Of a stretch of 64,000 nucleotides of DNA, positions 27,753 to 40,511 are shown one piece after another (the first letter of the stretch is position 1; every line of letters begins with the position of its first letter). The DNA comes from Apostichopus japonicus (lineage: Eukaryota; Echinodermata; Holothuroidea; Aspidochirotida; Stichopodidae). The stretch lies in the NCBI RefSeq assembly GCF_037975245.1, contig NC_092574.1, positions 24,208,713-24,272,712 on the forward strand, given 5' to 3'. Both the position numbers and the translations under genes were made by a program. Below the pieces are notes generated by a model. It had not been told where the DNA came from. It saw only the letters and a program-made list of their open reading frames with translations, and ran no database searches.

Positions 27753-28210
27753 GGAGTGCGTACCTAGAAAATTTACTACTGTGGCTTTGCGTTGACGAAC
27801 TTAAACTCAAACTGATGTACTGTCAGGATTACTGGTTTGATGGCAGTCTTTGTGAGACTAAGTAAACCTATAGATGATCAATACGTAATGGGCTACATGT
27901 TAACTATAATAAAATAATTAATTACCCGTGTACGTTCAGTCGGGCTATTACTTCAAAGACACAGCTTTCGTTGCACAAGTTTTACAATAGTAATTTGCTA
28001 ATATTTGAGCAGGCAGAACAAGAAGGTATAAACTATCAGTGACTATTTCAAACTCTAAAGAACTTGATCAGCATCATTCACTCCCAACCTGGTTCATTTC
28101 AGTAACGTCGCTCACTGTCACAAAACACTTATATACTTTCGTCAATTCAAAAATATAGTACAAACAATGATAGATACTGAATATGTTGGTTCCCCAGAGG
28201 AAGAATTATA

Positions 28211-29400
28211 GTGGGGGGGGGGGGGGTCAGGGAGGGGGTTTGTGTGAAAATTGTGGGATGGTGGGCAGGGAGGTAGGAGAATGGGGTGGGAGGGAGGAAT
28301 ATGGTGGAAGGGAGGAATATGGTGGAAGGAAGGGAGGAGTGTGGGGCAGGGAGGGAGGAGTATGAGGGCAGGGAGGAAGGAGAATGTGGGCAGGGAGGAA
28401 GGAGAATGGGGTGGGAGGGAGTGATATGGTGGAAAGGAGGAAGGATTGTGGGGCAGGGAGGGATATGGTGGAAGACAGGGAGGATTGTGGGGCAGGGAGT
28501 GAGGAGTATGAGGGCAGGGAGGAAGGAGAATGGGAGGAATATGGTGGAAGGGAGGGAGGAGTGTGGGGCAGGGAGGGAGGAGAATGTGGGCAGGGAGGAA
28601 GGAGAATGGGGTGGGAGGGAGTGATATGGTGGAAAGGAGGAAGGATTGTGGGGCAGGGAGGGATATGGTGGAAGACAGGGAGGATTGTGGGGCAGGGAGT
28701 GAGGAGTATGAGGGCAGGGAGGAAGGAGAATGGGATGGGAGGAATATGGTGGAAGGGAGGGAGGAGTGTGGGGCAGGGAGGAGGAGAATGTGGGCAGGGA
28801 GGAAGGAGAATGGGGTGGGAGGGAGTGATATGGTGGAAAGGAGGAAGGATTGTGGGGCAGGGAGGGATATGGTGGAAGACAGGGAGGATTGTGGGGCAGG
28901 GAGTGAGGAGTATGAGGGCAGGGAGGAAGGAGAATGGGATGGGAGGAATATGGTGGAAGGGAGGGAGGAGTGTGGGGCAGGGAGGGAGGAGAATGTGGGC
29001 AGGGAGGAAGGAGAATGGGATGGAAGGGAGGAATAGGGTGGAAAGGAGGAAGGATTGTGGGGCAGGGAGGGAGGAGTATGAGGGCAGGGAGGAAGGAGAA
29101 TGAGATGGGAGGAGGAATATGGTGGAAGGGAGGGAAGAGTGTGGGGCAGGGAGGGAGGAGTATGAGGGCAGGGAGGAAGGAGAATGGGGTGGGAGGGAGT
29201 GATATGGTGGAAAGGAGGAAGGATTGTGGGGCAGGGAGGGAGGAGTATGAGGGCAGGGAGGAAGGAGAATGAGATGGGAGGAGGAATATGGTGGAAGGGA
29301 GGGAAGAGTGTGGGGCAGGGAGGGAGGAGTATGAGGGCAGGGAGGAAGGAGAATGAGATGGGAGGGAGGAATACTGTGGAAGGGAGGTACACAGTGGCAG
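28211..29400. repeat. G-rich minisatellite with higher-order structure
   Basis: About 1.2 kb built of GGGCAGGGAGG, GGAGGAAGGAGAATG and ATATGGTGGAAGG modules. The word GTGATATGGTGGAAAGG recurs at 28421, 28621, 28824 and 29199, showing a higher-order unit of about 200 bp for the first three. At the right side a second unit containing AATGAGATGGGAGGAGG is duplicated at about 29098 and 29268. Runs of GGG make it a strong G-quadruplex candidate. The C-rich strand lacks stop codons in two frames, producing false frames of 458 and 418 codons. Confidence 0.95.
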
Positions 29401-30998
29401 GTACGTAGGAGTTTGTTATAAAGGTAGGACGTATGGGGAGGAGAAGGAGGAGTATAGGAGACATGAGAGAGGAGTAAGGGCAAGTGACAGGGTAAGAGAT
29501 GGGTACTTTGTCAGTCATCTATCCAAAGGGAGCAGAACTAGTATCTGCTCCTTCGGACTGAAGATGCTTGTGAGTGACACTTGGCACAGATACACAATCT
29601 GAGTGTTTACAATGCTGAGTATGAATGACGGCAATTTTTAGGTTTTTGACAAACAGTTGTTTTTATGAATAACCAATAAGAACTACTATAATATTATAAA
29701 TATTTAACATGGCTGTGCTTGCAAATAAACACTGCAAATAAACATATGAAGGAATAATATAAGATAAAATGCAAGAACTTCATATTTATTCTACATCAAG
29801 ACAGTTTCTTTGTTAAAATCCACTTCACAAGCACTACATCACACATCTGAACATTGTCTTCATTTGTTCATTATCTCACAAAGGATATATATTTGCCATT
29901 TAATCTCCATTAAAATGACCTTCAAACATTCGGCATCAAAAAGAAGAAAAGATACACACAAGAGGCAAAACAAATAATGAATTACCTTTCATCTGTTGAG
30001 TAATTAGTTTGTGTACTGCTTCCTTAAATCCTCATTATACATTCCATAATACACATGGCCAAACCTATACATATCTTGATGGTCTCTTTTCGTCCTAATA
30101 AGTACGAAATAATCACAAAATCATTGCGATATACTTTTTATTGGATCAGTGGACACATTCCCTTAAGGCTCATTAGTGACTTGCTGTAAATCATTAATAA
30201 TATTACACCACATTGAAAACCTCCTCACTTGATATACACTTATGCAAGGTTAAGTCTGGGCACAACTGTTGCTAAGGGTGTCCTAATTCTGACATTTGGT
30301 TTTGACAGCAGCCAACAGATGCTGATCAGGAATTAAACATATATGCCAGCAACTCTACAGCAATTAATGATATACATGTTTGCTATGTCTGGTCATTGTT
30401 GGCAGATACTTTTACATTTGCAAGCATTGTTCATTGCTTGAGTGATGGACGGTATAAGATGTAATGATATTGTATTATATTGTTAATCTTAGAAGTGTTT
30501 TTGGCCTGTACGGCCTTCTATATATTATTCGGCCTTCTATATGTTATATACTTAGGTTCGTTTTGATGGTTGTGTTTTGTTGTTTAAAACCTCATTAAAG
30601 GTCTGTAATCAAGTATATCTGTCGTCATCATTAACACTACATAAGACTTGCTAGGTGGTGTTCTGGTTGCATGTCTTGTATGTGTTGAAACCTTATCCTT
30701 GCATTCTATGTGTTAATCTTCAATAAACTAAGAGGTTCATATCTTTTGTATATGAATATTCAAAAGGCTCTTGCTCCCAAATATCCTAGGAAATGTTCTT
30801 GTTTGTAAAAGATAGATGCATAGGAGGTCTATTCTTCTATCATTGTTCATTTAAATGCACTTACATTTATGACTAACTGTGATAATTAAGGTGGAAAACA
30901 TTTCTACTTGAATCTGCCATCTTGTATATATTCTTTGATAAACCAATCACATACATACTCTTTTAATGAATATTCATGTCACTAACACATAGCATTAT
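29401..30998. other. Downstream flank of CCDC138
   Basis: AT-rich sequence downstream of the CCDC138 stop codon on the minus strand. Minus-strand poly(A) signals that could serve the gene include ATTAAA at 30962-30967 and AATAAA at 30137-30142; neither is backed by other evidence. No other gene is seen. Confidence 0.4.
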
Positions 30999-33900
30999 CT
31001 AGGAGGAGCTTGTCTTGGTAATGTTCAGATTAAATAGGATGGATTTCAAGTTGAGGGAGAGGAAGGCATTCTCCTGGCATGGACCGGCTCTAGACATCTC
31101 CTGAATCAAAAGAGACAGACCTGATGTCTCAAATAACTTTCTCGTGTTTCTGAAAAGGCAATGGATGAAATAAATAAATTCACAGGCTTTTCATCACATG
31201 GAAGGGTGGGTACCTGAGGACCTGCTAAATGCAAGTTCCCTACAGCAACCACTGACTGCATGTTCACCCCAGCAACCACTGACAACAGCAAGCTCACCCT
31301 GGCAACCATCTAGCTACCAACTGCATTATCACCCTGGCAACCCCTAACTGCAATCCCACCTCTTGCAACTGCTTAAAGCAAACAACCCCCTGACAACCAC
31401 TTACTGCAAACTGCATGGCTACCCCAGCAACAGTGACTGACTATTAACAACTAACTCACCCTGGCAACCACTCACTTTCAACTACCAATCACCCTAGCAA
31501 CCACTATCTGCAACCCAGGGAACCATTTATTGCTTACTGCTGGCCCTCACCAAGGTTCAAAGCAGAGGTAATGAGACATGAACATTTAGTGTATGTTGGC
31601 TTTTAGATCAGCATTCTGCGAACCTTTAGGTTCACACACCAGGATCTTCTACAATGACTGAGCCATGACCTAACAGACCCCTACCACGAAGTGATGCTCA
31701 GAATTCATGAATGCTAGGTCAGACTTTCGACTTGAGGATAAAAGACAAAGTAAGTTAAGTCTTCTTTATCTATTGAACACAGTAGATAATATTTTCCCAT
31801 GTCTGCAAACCACTGAAAATAGTTTTTCGATCCACTTTTTGGGTCATGCCCAATAGTTTGTGGACCGTCAAGATGTTGGGTACAAAATAGATTAGTATCA
31901 CTTATTCTTACTTTAATTTTGACAGCTTCTGCAACAAAATGCTGATTTTTTCCAGTATTTTCAAGTCCAGAGAGGTCGATTTGAGAAGAAGACTGCAAGC
32001 CTGAAACCAACCTTCATTACAGCAACTTTCCAAAAACTTAAGCAAATATACTGGAAGGATAAAAGATAAGAAGAAGTGCAAAAAACACATTTAAAATGGT
32101 TCTTTCCGGAAGAGATCAAGAGCAAACTTAGTAAGAAATCCTTCTTTTCTTGAAAGGTGCGAGTGATTTCATAGAAAATGGTAATTCTAGGAGCAAAGGG
32201 GGGTTTTATCCATAGTTACAATCCAATATTTAAATCTGGTAGATTTCATCAATGTTTCACCACCAATAACATTCCTCAGAATATAGGTTAGCCATTAGCC
32301 TATCACATTGGTCAGAAAACATGGAATGAGTCACTGACATTTCTCATAAAATCAAGGGCGTAGGAACCGGGGGGGCTGGGGGGGCACCAGCCCCCCAGTG
32401 AAAAATATGGGGGGGCGGAATGCTATATTGCACCAAATTGCATCTGAGGCCACCTGGAAATGCAAAAAAATTCCAAAGGGGAGGGGGACACCGCCTCCCC
32501 TTAGACCACTCCCCCAGGCCGGCCATCAGTCTTCAGCCCCCCCCCACTCAAAAGTACCTTCCTACGCCACTGCATAAAATAGATCAGCTAGTCACACTGC
32601 TTTCAACAAGGATGTTTGATGAATTTACCTGATTCCATAGACATCTGTAGAAACACATCCACAGCTCCAGCAAGGATTGCTATGTTTGATGATTTCAGGA
32701 AGGGTAGAATGATATCAGTCGCCCTGTACTCTAGGAAAAGCTCCTTGGACCTCTCATCTTTCAAGTCGGCCCTTAAGACATCAAACACATTGGCCAGCAA
32801 GTCAACTGGGAAAGAAACAAGGCAGATAGCATAGCATTGCTGTTTCCATTTGAAACCTTTTAACCCCAGAAAGATATCAACACTTGTTACACATGCAAGT
32901 AAATGCAACAACGTTATCTTTGAATATATGGCTTCTACAAAACAGAGGAAAATAGAACCATTGATGGCAATAATCACTGTGATGCCATTCACCCTGTTGT
33001 TATTACATAATTCATAACATTACACAAATATATAAGCATTTGTTCCTCCCCCCCCTCCCCAAAGAAATAAAAAATCATAACATCAGTATGTAGTGTTTTT
33101 AAATAGTTATTGCCCTTCTGTAACCAAATAATCTGATTTTCTAAAGTAAAGACTAAAAGTAACTAAATAAGCTAAAAATTATTTTTGAAGATTTCTTACC
33201 TTGTGATAAAGTCCTCAGAATGATCAAAGAAGACAGAAAGCGAATATGTAAACTAGGGCTCTTGAAGAACAAAGACACCTTGGTTTTGCCTTCAGTCTCG
33301 GAGTGCGCCCTCAATCGCAACGCCGATGGTGTCCGATAAAGTTCTTCCCCTAACCTTCGGAGTGTCGACACCAATGAGACAGCCTGTTATTAAAGCATCA
33401 TACATAGGAATAAGGGCAACTAGAAGCAATAGCAAACTCATGTACTGCACACACTGACAACTTACACATTACTGTAGACTGATAGGAGACCGTGTCATGG
33501 TGGCACTATATATAACTTGCTTCCTTTATTTTCATAACCAAAGTCAGAAGACCTTGAATCAAAACAGGATGCCATAATACTTCAACTGAGCATCTGACAA
33601 TGCTAGTCTGTTTTATTCACAGAATATCATCTTATTATCACAATTGAAAATATATATCTCTAAATAGTATATCTGAAGACAAGCGCTTTTTCATGGACAA
33701 GAGAATGCAAAAGAGAAAGGGTAGTGTATTTAGTATTGAGGTTGACCTTACCTGTTCTTGCTGCAGTGAGTATGACAGTGCCCAAAGAATAAATTGTAAG
33801 CAAGGCAGATGAAGTTTACTACTGCTGGTTGGTAAATTGTGGAGGGTATCAACTAACAATGGCAAAATCTGCATAAAGACAAATTAGAAAACAAACATAA

Positions 33901-36900
33901 TAAGATATGAATATTCAACAACAGTTTCCTTTGGCTTGGTCTCAAGCTCTAATAATCAGAAGAATTTCTTCAGATCTTCCTTAAAGGCATTGAAGACTCG
34001 CCCCAAACCCCATGCCGCCCTCTGAAAAAAGTAAACTTTCCGTTGCTTGCAGGTGAAGTTTTCTTCTTGTCCCTACAAAATGCAGACAGTAATGAAACGT
34101 GATACCTTGTTATCTTTTATCTGGACCTGACATCAGGGAGTTCCATAACAACTCCCTGCTGAGTTGTCCATTTCTGCTATGTACACTGTGTTGTGGGTAT
34201 TGACCGTAGCTGCATGTATTGACTGTACACTAGTGTCTAATTACCGACATTAGCAAGCTGTGTGTGTATTTTCTGGGATAATGGTGGTTCCTAACACTTC
34301 TGTAACACCTCATTCGAAACTAGGTCAGATTACCGGCATCAGACGTTTCTTTGTGCGCGAGTCTTCACACCCTTTAACACAATCAGTAATTTTGATCAGT
34401 CCAAACTTTATTTATGTGTAAAAGTAAGTTGGCCTGACGTTTTGATCCTAGCAGGATCTTCTTCAAAGGCTAAATGACAATTAACAGTAACAGAAGGGAC
34501 AAAAACATGCATTTAGTTACATTGTTATCTATTCATGATGTGCTTGCACATATATATGCCCCCCCCCCCCAAATAATTATGATCTAAATACGAGTCACCT
34601 TGAGACATCTTTCCTTAGTCATGTCCAGAGATTCTGGATAATCACCAGGCTGAATTTCCTTTAAGTGAACATCACTGATCCATTCAAGGAGAATCCCAAG
34701 AATATCAAACACAGCATGGTCAGGCTGCAAGAAAATATCAATATTCATTAGCTACATCCATGGTATCATCTTGCGGTTTTTCTATGGTTGGCTTTTGTAT
34801 ACTTTTGAACATTCTATTACAGGTACTCTCAATTAATACAAAGGTCAGAGCAAAACCGTGGTTGACGCAAAAGGGCCAGAGAAAGACACTGGTTGGAGCA
34901 AAAGGGCCAGACGCCATCTCAGTCTCATCATACTAAGATTGAGCAACTAACAGGGTCCAGTAGGGTCCGTATCCCTAGGACATGATAGGGTGTGTATACC
35001 CCCATTAGTGCAAACTTTCGGGGCCATTTTTTTATTCTTTCCCACATGCAGTATGGGAATCTTTTTCATCCCCAGCCGACCTATTGACAAACCTCTGTGA
35101 TATTAAATCACATTCTATCAGCAATATGAAGAGTAACTACATCCAACGTTAGACTTGCAGCATGAGTATGATTACAAGTAGGAATTCCCCTCCGTATGAG
35201 TATGAATACAACAATAAGTTTGCACTAGTACCTATAAATTCCAAATGACCTGGAGTATGAGTACAAATCCATGAGTACAGACAACTATGCCAGAGTACAG
35301 ATTTACTATAATCTAGTATCCACTGTCAAGTCTGAAATGAATTTCAATGTACCTTTGAATGTTGATTAAAACCTTGCTTTCCACTCTTTGCGATCTTATT
35401 GCCTTGAGCTTGAGCCCTCAACTGATCTGTGAATTTATCTGCTGCCCTCTGTCTGTCCGATACGTCTTGTTTCCGTTGCAGGTTGGTGAGTCTGTGCTGG
35501 ACGCTGATAGCCTGCGTTTCCAATTTCTTATTTTTGGTGCATATTTCATCAAGCTGACAAATGCAAATGTAATGTTTTGTAATGAAATTGCTAAACATGA
35601 CTGTGTATGTAAATTATATACATATTATGTAAATTGTATGCATATGAACAACAACAAACATGTCTCTCAAGACTTCAACATTAAATGGCACGTGAACACA
35701 TGAAATCCGAAACAAAGTTACCTTATATTACAGTTTAAGAACACAGTGAAAAGGGATCATGCTTTTCATCAATCACTTATAAAACAACTATTGAATGACA
35801 TGTGAACACACATGAAATTCTAAACAAAGTTAGTATTATAGCACAATTAAAGAAAAAAATTAAATGGGATCACGTAAAAGTTTGATCTTTTGAATCCAAT
35901 CACAAAAACAGCTCAACTTTGTCAACTGCAGACATTTCCAAGATTCTCATACTCAATGGAACATTGAGAGTAGAAACTATGTAAATAGGCAACAACGTGA
36001 AGCCAAATTTTTCATCGATCCGTCTAGTAATTAACTGACCTGTTTACGGAGAGAGTCGTTGACATTTTTCAGGGTATCAAATGATTCCTTTAGACGCTTA
36101 TTTTCCTTTGCTTTTTCAGTCATCACTTGATGAATTTCTTTCAGTTTGGTATGTTGTTCCTTTGAGAAGAGAAAATGAAACGTAAAAGCACTATTTCACG
36201 TACTCAACGATGGCTAAAGGGAAACCGAGGGGATTAAGGCTGTGAAAGTTTTATGCCATTCTGTTTAGTTTGGTGTTGTGTCTGTAGGTTAGACTGAGAA
36301 GTCCAGTCACTTTAATCGATGTCTCTGAGATGTTCAAAGGGTCACTTAGCATTTTCAAAAGCAGCACAGAAAATACAACCAACAACAAATCAAAAACAAT
36401 TTTGTGCCTGGACTCATCCTTTAAACAAGCCAATTGTATTATTTCAGTCACTTATTATACTGCGTGGTTGCTCATTTAATTCCAGGAAGCACTAGATGGA
36501 ATTGTCAACGGGACCATGAAAACGTAGAAGTTTCATCACGATAAAGCAAAAAAAAAAACGAACTTAATAGTCCAACTTCTGTCTTCATATCTTGTTCCTT
36601 TCAAGGGTTTGACCTAAATCTTGTAAACCTGATGCTTCCTACATTCTCTGGTTGACAGAAATGGGCTGATCACCGGGAGAGGATGGTGCTAAAAGTCTCA
36701 AAGGTTGCTAAGAGCTCTAAACATGGAAGAGAGAAAGTATGCAGTTGTTGTGAGGAGACAGGGAAGTGATGAGCAAGTTAATATTTATCACCTTCTCCAT
36801 TTCCTTTAGTCTTCTTTGGCAATCTTCTTCCAAATCTCTGATAGACTTGTCCAAGTCTCTGCTCTTCTTCTCTTCCTCTGCTTGCAGTAGTTGCAGCTTT

Positions 36901-39900
36901 TCATTGACAATTACCTCATGATCCAAGAGGGCAGCATGTTCTCTCTGATAGTCAAGAAATTTATTAAAATAATTAATTTACATATTTAAGTTAGGTATCA
37001 AGCTTGTATTCTAACCTTTGTGTTATTTTTCAGGTCTGACATCTCTGTGAGATATTTACGCTTGCCAATATTGCAACGAAAAAAAATTCCAATCTCGTAC
37101 TTTATGACAAACTTCAGAGAAAAATATCCATTGACTTCAATAGTTACTACTCGGCTATCCTTAAAGGCAAATTTAAGTCATTATCGACTTTACAAAGCTA
37201 TAATCTCCTAAAGCCACAATTAATTAAGTAGTGACTCAAAAGACCATAAATCTGGGGTGGGCAAACTATGGCCAACGGGCCACATGCGGCCCGCCAGTGA
37301 TTTTTGCGGCCTGTGAGATGTCTCAATAATATAATATAATAATAAATAAATACCATATATTAAAGTGCTGTTATCATGAAATAAAACATGCCCAAGAGCA
37401 CTGTACAAAAGAACGAATACCTTGAATATAAAATTACCAAACTTAAGAAAACCATAAAGTAATAACAACAGCAATAAAAGTAGAAGTAAAACATGCTCAA
37501 GAGCACTGTACAAAAGAACCAAATCTTGGAATAAAAAATTACCAAACATAAGAAAACCTAAAAGTAATAACAACAGCAGTAAAAGTAGAAGTAAAACATG
37601 CTCAAGAGCACTGTACAAAAGAACCAAATCCTGGAATATAAAATTACCAAACTTAAGAAAACCTAAAAGTAATAACAACAGCAGTAAAAGTAGAAGTAAA
37701 ACATGCACAAGAGGATTGCACAAAAGAACCAAAACCTGGAATATAAAAATACCAAACTTAAGAAAACCTAAAAGTAATAACAACAGCAGTAAAAGTAAAA
37801 CCTGATAAAAGACAGGGTAATAAACCACAAAAAATAAAATAAAAAATATAAATATACATAAATATGGGCACAGTAAAGTGAATAAAACAAAGAAAAGTCT
37901 CAAGAAAAAGAAAAAAAAACAATCTATTTTATATCATCACAAAAAACGAGCTAGCTGCTTAGAATTTATCGGCACTAATGATGCTGTCAGGTAGGCCTAT
38001 TATCCCTAATAATTATCAACTGTACTGTATTGAAATAATGTTTTGGGGAATACAGATTAAGTACATACACCTATTGCTTGAAAGTCCTCGGAATCAAAGG
38101 TTTGAAATCAACAGCAAGTCGTTGGTTAGGTGCGGCCCAGTCAATTATTCACTCCTTATATCTGGCCCATTCATTCACCCCTGCCATAAATACAAAGCCT
38201 ACAAATTGAGGACAGAGTTACAGGTACCTTTAACTTGTCACTGATAGCGGCCAATTCTTCATAGACCATATTAATATTCTCAGGTAGATTTGAATGTTGT
38301 TGGGAACCACGACTAGGAGTACCCGACTGTTGAGTTGAAGAACTTTGTCTAGATCCAAATAACTCATCACTAGAAGCTTCTACATCATCCAACTGATATG
38401 AGCCATGCGTACCTGTACGAATAATCAAGGTAATGATGTAGTAGGAACACATGTGATATTGGCTGAAATGTAGGACATAGGTCCAATAGAAGAAGACAGT
38501 AGAAGGGTTTACAATCCTTGCCCGAAGGCTAAGGATTGAACAGTACCCACATTTAATAGGGTGGCAGCCAAAACATCTGTTGATGAGAGGGACAGAATCT
38601 GGAGATCATTTTCACCTTTGTTTTAGCTTAAATGATTGTAGAATTAGCAACCATAAGTACCTGGTTTCATACAGAAGCTTAAAAGTTCCATCAACATAAG
38701 AAAACTTTGCCCCAATAAGTCAACATTTTTCAGTAAATTGTTTAGATAACAAGACAATATCTTATCAAAAATCAGAAATATGTTGGATTGCTCAGTTGCT
38801 TTAACTGAGCAATTGAACATTTTTTAAAGAAAGTTTCACAATAGTTGAATCAAACAAACATATTTACGATTTAGCATGTTGCTATGGCAAACAATTCGAG
38901 GTATTGATTTGACTTATAAAACTTTAAAGAGAACTTAACAAGAATTTAAAATTGAAACAAGGTGACATAGTAAGCACATCCTCTAGTAGATTTGGAGCTG
39001 GGGTAATGTCCAGACACAGCTTAGCAAAAGTTATCTCCACCAATGCAAATGGTTACTCTTTGTATACAAAAATTTGTTCTATGTATATACTTCGACTGAG
39101 GGACAATCCAGTTAACACAACAGTAGGGGCAAAATATAGATTAGTAAAGTACTTTTCAAATATTTTAGCAATTCTTAGCATAATAAATTTTGTGCAGACT
39201 TCTGTTGATCTACTGTATGTGCCCAGACTTGGACATAACAATTTTGCTAATAACATATTTGAAACTACTCCTGGCTGATCGCCTTAACTTTCAATTTGCA
39301 ACTTCAATTATGCTTTATTAGTAGAATGGTTTACAATGTAAATATTGTGTATATACTTGTTTTTTTGGGAATAATTTCAAGATGCCTTACCATTTCTCCT
39401 TCTTCTTGGTGTTTTCTTTTGGCTCTGTGGTGTAAATGCAGCATTTGAAACATTCTCAACGCCATCTAAGTAATCGTCACCATCCATAAGTTGCGAAATT
39501 TCAAGTTGCCTTGAGTCTAACTTTATGATATGGCACAATTCTCGAAGTGCTCTATTGTAATGTTTTCTTTCTTGACTATTCAGAGCAGATGGGGAACTGA
39601 CTGTCATTTGAGATCTACGACTTGAGTTTGCTGTAGGAAAAAGAAGATAGTATAAGATGAAGAATATGAGAATTAACATTTTTAATGAAATTTATGATAC
39701 ATTCCTCTGTAACAATATTAACACAAATGAACATGAAATGATATTCCAGTGTTTACACAATAAAATGTACATTGGAAGTCTTCAAGCATTACATATAGTA
39801 GGCTACTCAGAATCAAGAGATGGAAAAAGCGACTGAAACCTTACATAATAACTACTGTTACATGATGAAAATAGCGTTTGTTTGTTTACAGCAACAAACG

Positions 39901-40511
39901 TGAAGCATGTCCATTCTCGACTCAAAGATAAAGGCGTATCAGATGACTGAATGATACACAGTTTATGCTAATAAGATAAAAACAACAACAACAAAACAGC
40001 AACAAATTGATGTGGTTAGGAATACAACAAATTTGAATTTAACCCCTCAAACTTGCATTTTGACATTTTGAGAAACATCAGTAGAACAGATTATAGAGCA
40101 ATGAATGTCTGGGTGGATAGACTTGGCCTAATCATAGTACTCATAAAGTCTTAGAGTCATACTAGGTCAGATGTCTTCCTTAGTCTTAGCTTAATGTCAC
40201 CTAGCCCTATGGATTCGCCAGACTAGTAGTACCAAGGGGGAGTACTGGACATAGGTCTAGTTTGCTAAACGTTTTTTTAAGCTGCCTAAGTGGTACAAGT
40301 AGACTACGTAATGTAAGCCTATACAAGTGGATGGGGTGGTATTGGTTACGCGATTATTCAGAGGCTTGACTAAATTTTAGGTTATATTATGTGTGAGAAC
40401 GCTTACACAAGATGGATATGGTAAATAGAAAAAAACAGCGAATGCTAACAATTATTTTATTACAATACAATAACTTTTCGCAACCGTTGAAATGTGCTCA
40501 CCCATGATCAT
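30999..40511 (-). CDS. CCDC138: CCDC138, coiled-coil domain protein 138
   Basis: Orthologue of vertebrate CCDC138, a centrosome-associated coiled-coil protein of uncertain mechanism. Minus-strand coding exons: 40511-40502, 39630-39391, 38412-38228, 37060-37016, 36944-36792, 36159-36040, 35553-35353, 34724-34599, 33868-33752, 33383-33200, 32805-32629, 32050-31912 and 31149-30999 (stop TAG). All junctions are GT-AG and in phase, giving 615 residues against 665 in human. Residues about 160-300 are charged coiled coil. The C-terminal half matches best: VSTLRRLGEEL, FFKSPSLHIRFLSSLIIL, KELFLEYRATDIILPFL, LDLKILEKISILLQKLSK and AFLSLNLKSILFNL. Uncertain parts are exon 1 (only MIM plus one base) and the 45-base fourth exon; a longer N terminus is possible because human has about 50 more residues. 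Three transposon copies sit in its introns. Confidence 0.92.
32353..32572 (-). mobile_element. hAT-type MITE, copy 4, internally deleted
   Basis: Reverse-orientation copy in the CCDC138 intron between the exons ending at 32050 and starting at 32629; its right end lies only 57 bp from the exon. It begins CAAGGGCGTAGGAACCGG and ends CTTCCTACGCCACTG. Exact 8-bp target duplication CATAAAAT (32345-32352 and 32573-32580). At 220 bp it lacks about 150 bp of the middle found in the other copies, including the segment with CTCATTTGGAAATG. Confidence 0.92.
33981..34377 (+). mobile_element. TTAA-flanked MITE, copy A
   Basis: Full-length copy of about 397 bp including the flanking TTAA on both sides. 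Ends are inverted: TTAA then AGGCATTGAAGACTCGC at the left, and GCGAGTCTTCACACCCT then TTAA at the right. Target-site TTAA is typical of piggyBac-like elements, but the superfamily is not proven. It lies in a CCDC138 intron. No open frame of note. Confidence 0.85.
37252..38183. mobile_element. hAT-type element with internal 105-bp repeats
   Basis: A 932-bp element in CCDC138 intron 3. It starts CTGGGGTGGGCAAACTATGG, followed by CCACATGCGGCCCGCC, and ends GGCCCATTCATTCACCCCTG. The ends are imperfect inverted repeats of the CAGGGGTG type. An exact 8-bp duplication CCATAAAT flanks it (37244-37251 and 38184-38191). The interior (about 37383-37802) is a tandem array of four 105-bp units starting at 37383, 37488, 37593 and 37698. 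No transposase. Confidence 0.88.
38679..38822 (-). repeat. Dispersed repeat segment, partner at 20843
   Basis: Reverse-complement copy of the segment at 20843-20997, lying in CCDC138 intron 2. Shared words include CAGTAAATTGTTTAGAT and ATGTTGGATTGCTC. The two copies differ by small indels. Confidence 0.75.

Noticed and set aside
28142-29518. Open frames of 458 and 418 codons on the minus strand and up to 239 codons on the plus strand
   Set aside because: They lie wholly in the G-rich minisatellite and encode only P/S/L or G/E/R repeats; absence of stops follows from the repeat.
35359-35703. 114-codon plus-strand frame
   Set aside because: Antisense to the CCDC138 exon at 35353-35553.
37220-37903. 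227-codon leucine-rich frame, minus strand, resembling a membrane protein
   Set aside because: It is the translation of four 105-bp repeat units inside a hAT-type element; kept only as a curiosity in the findings.
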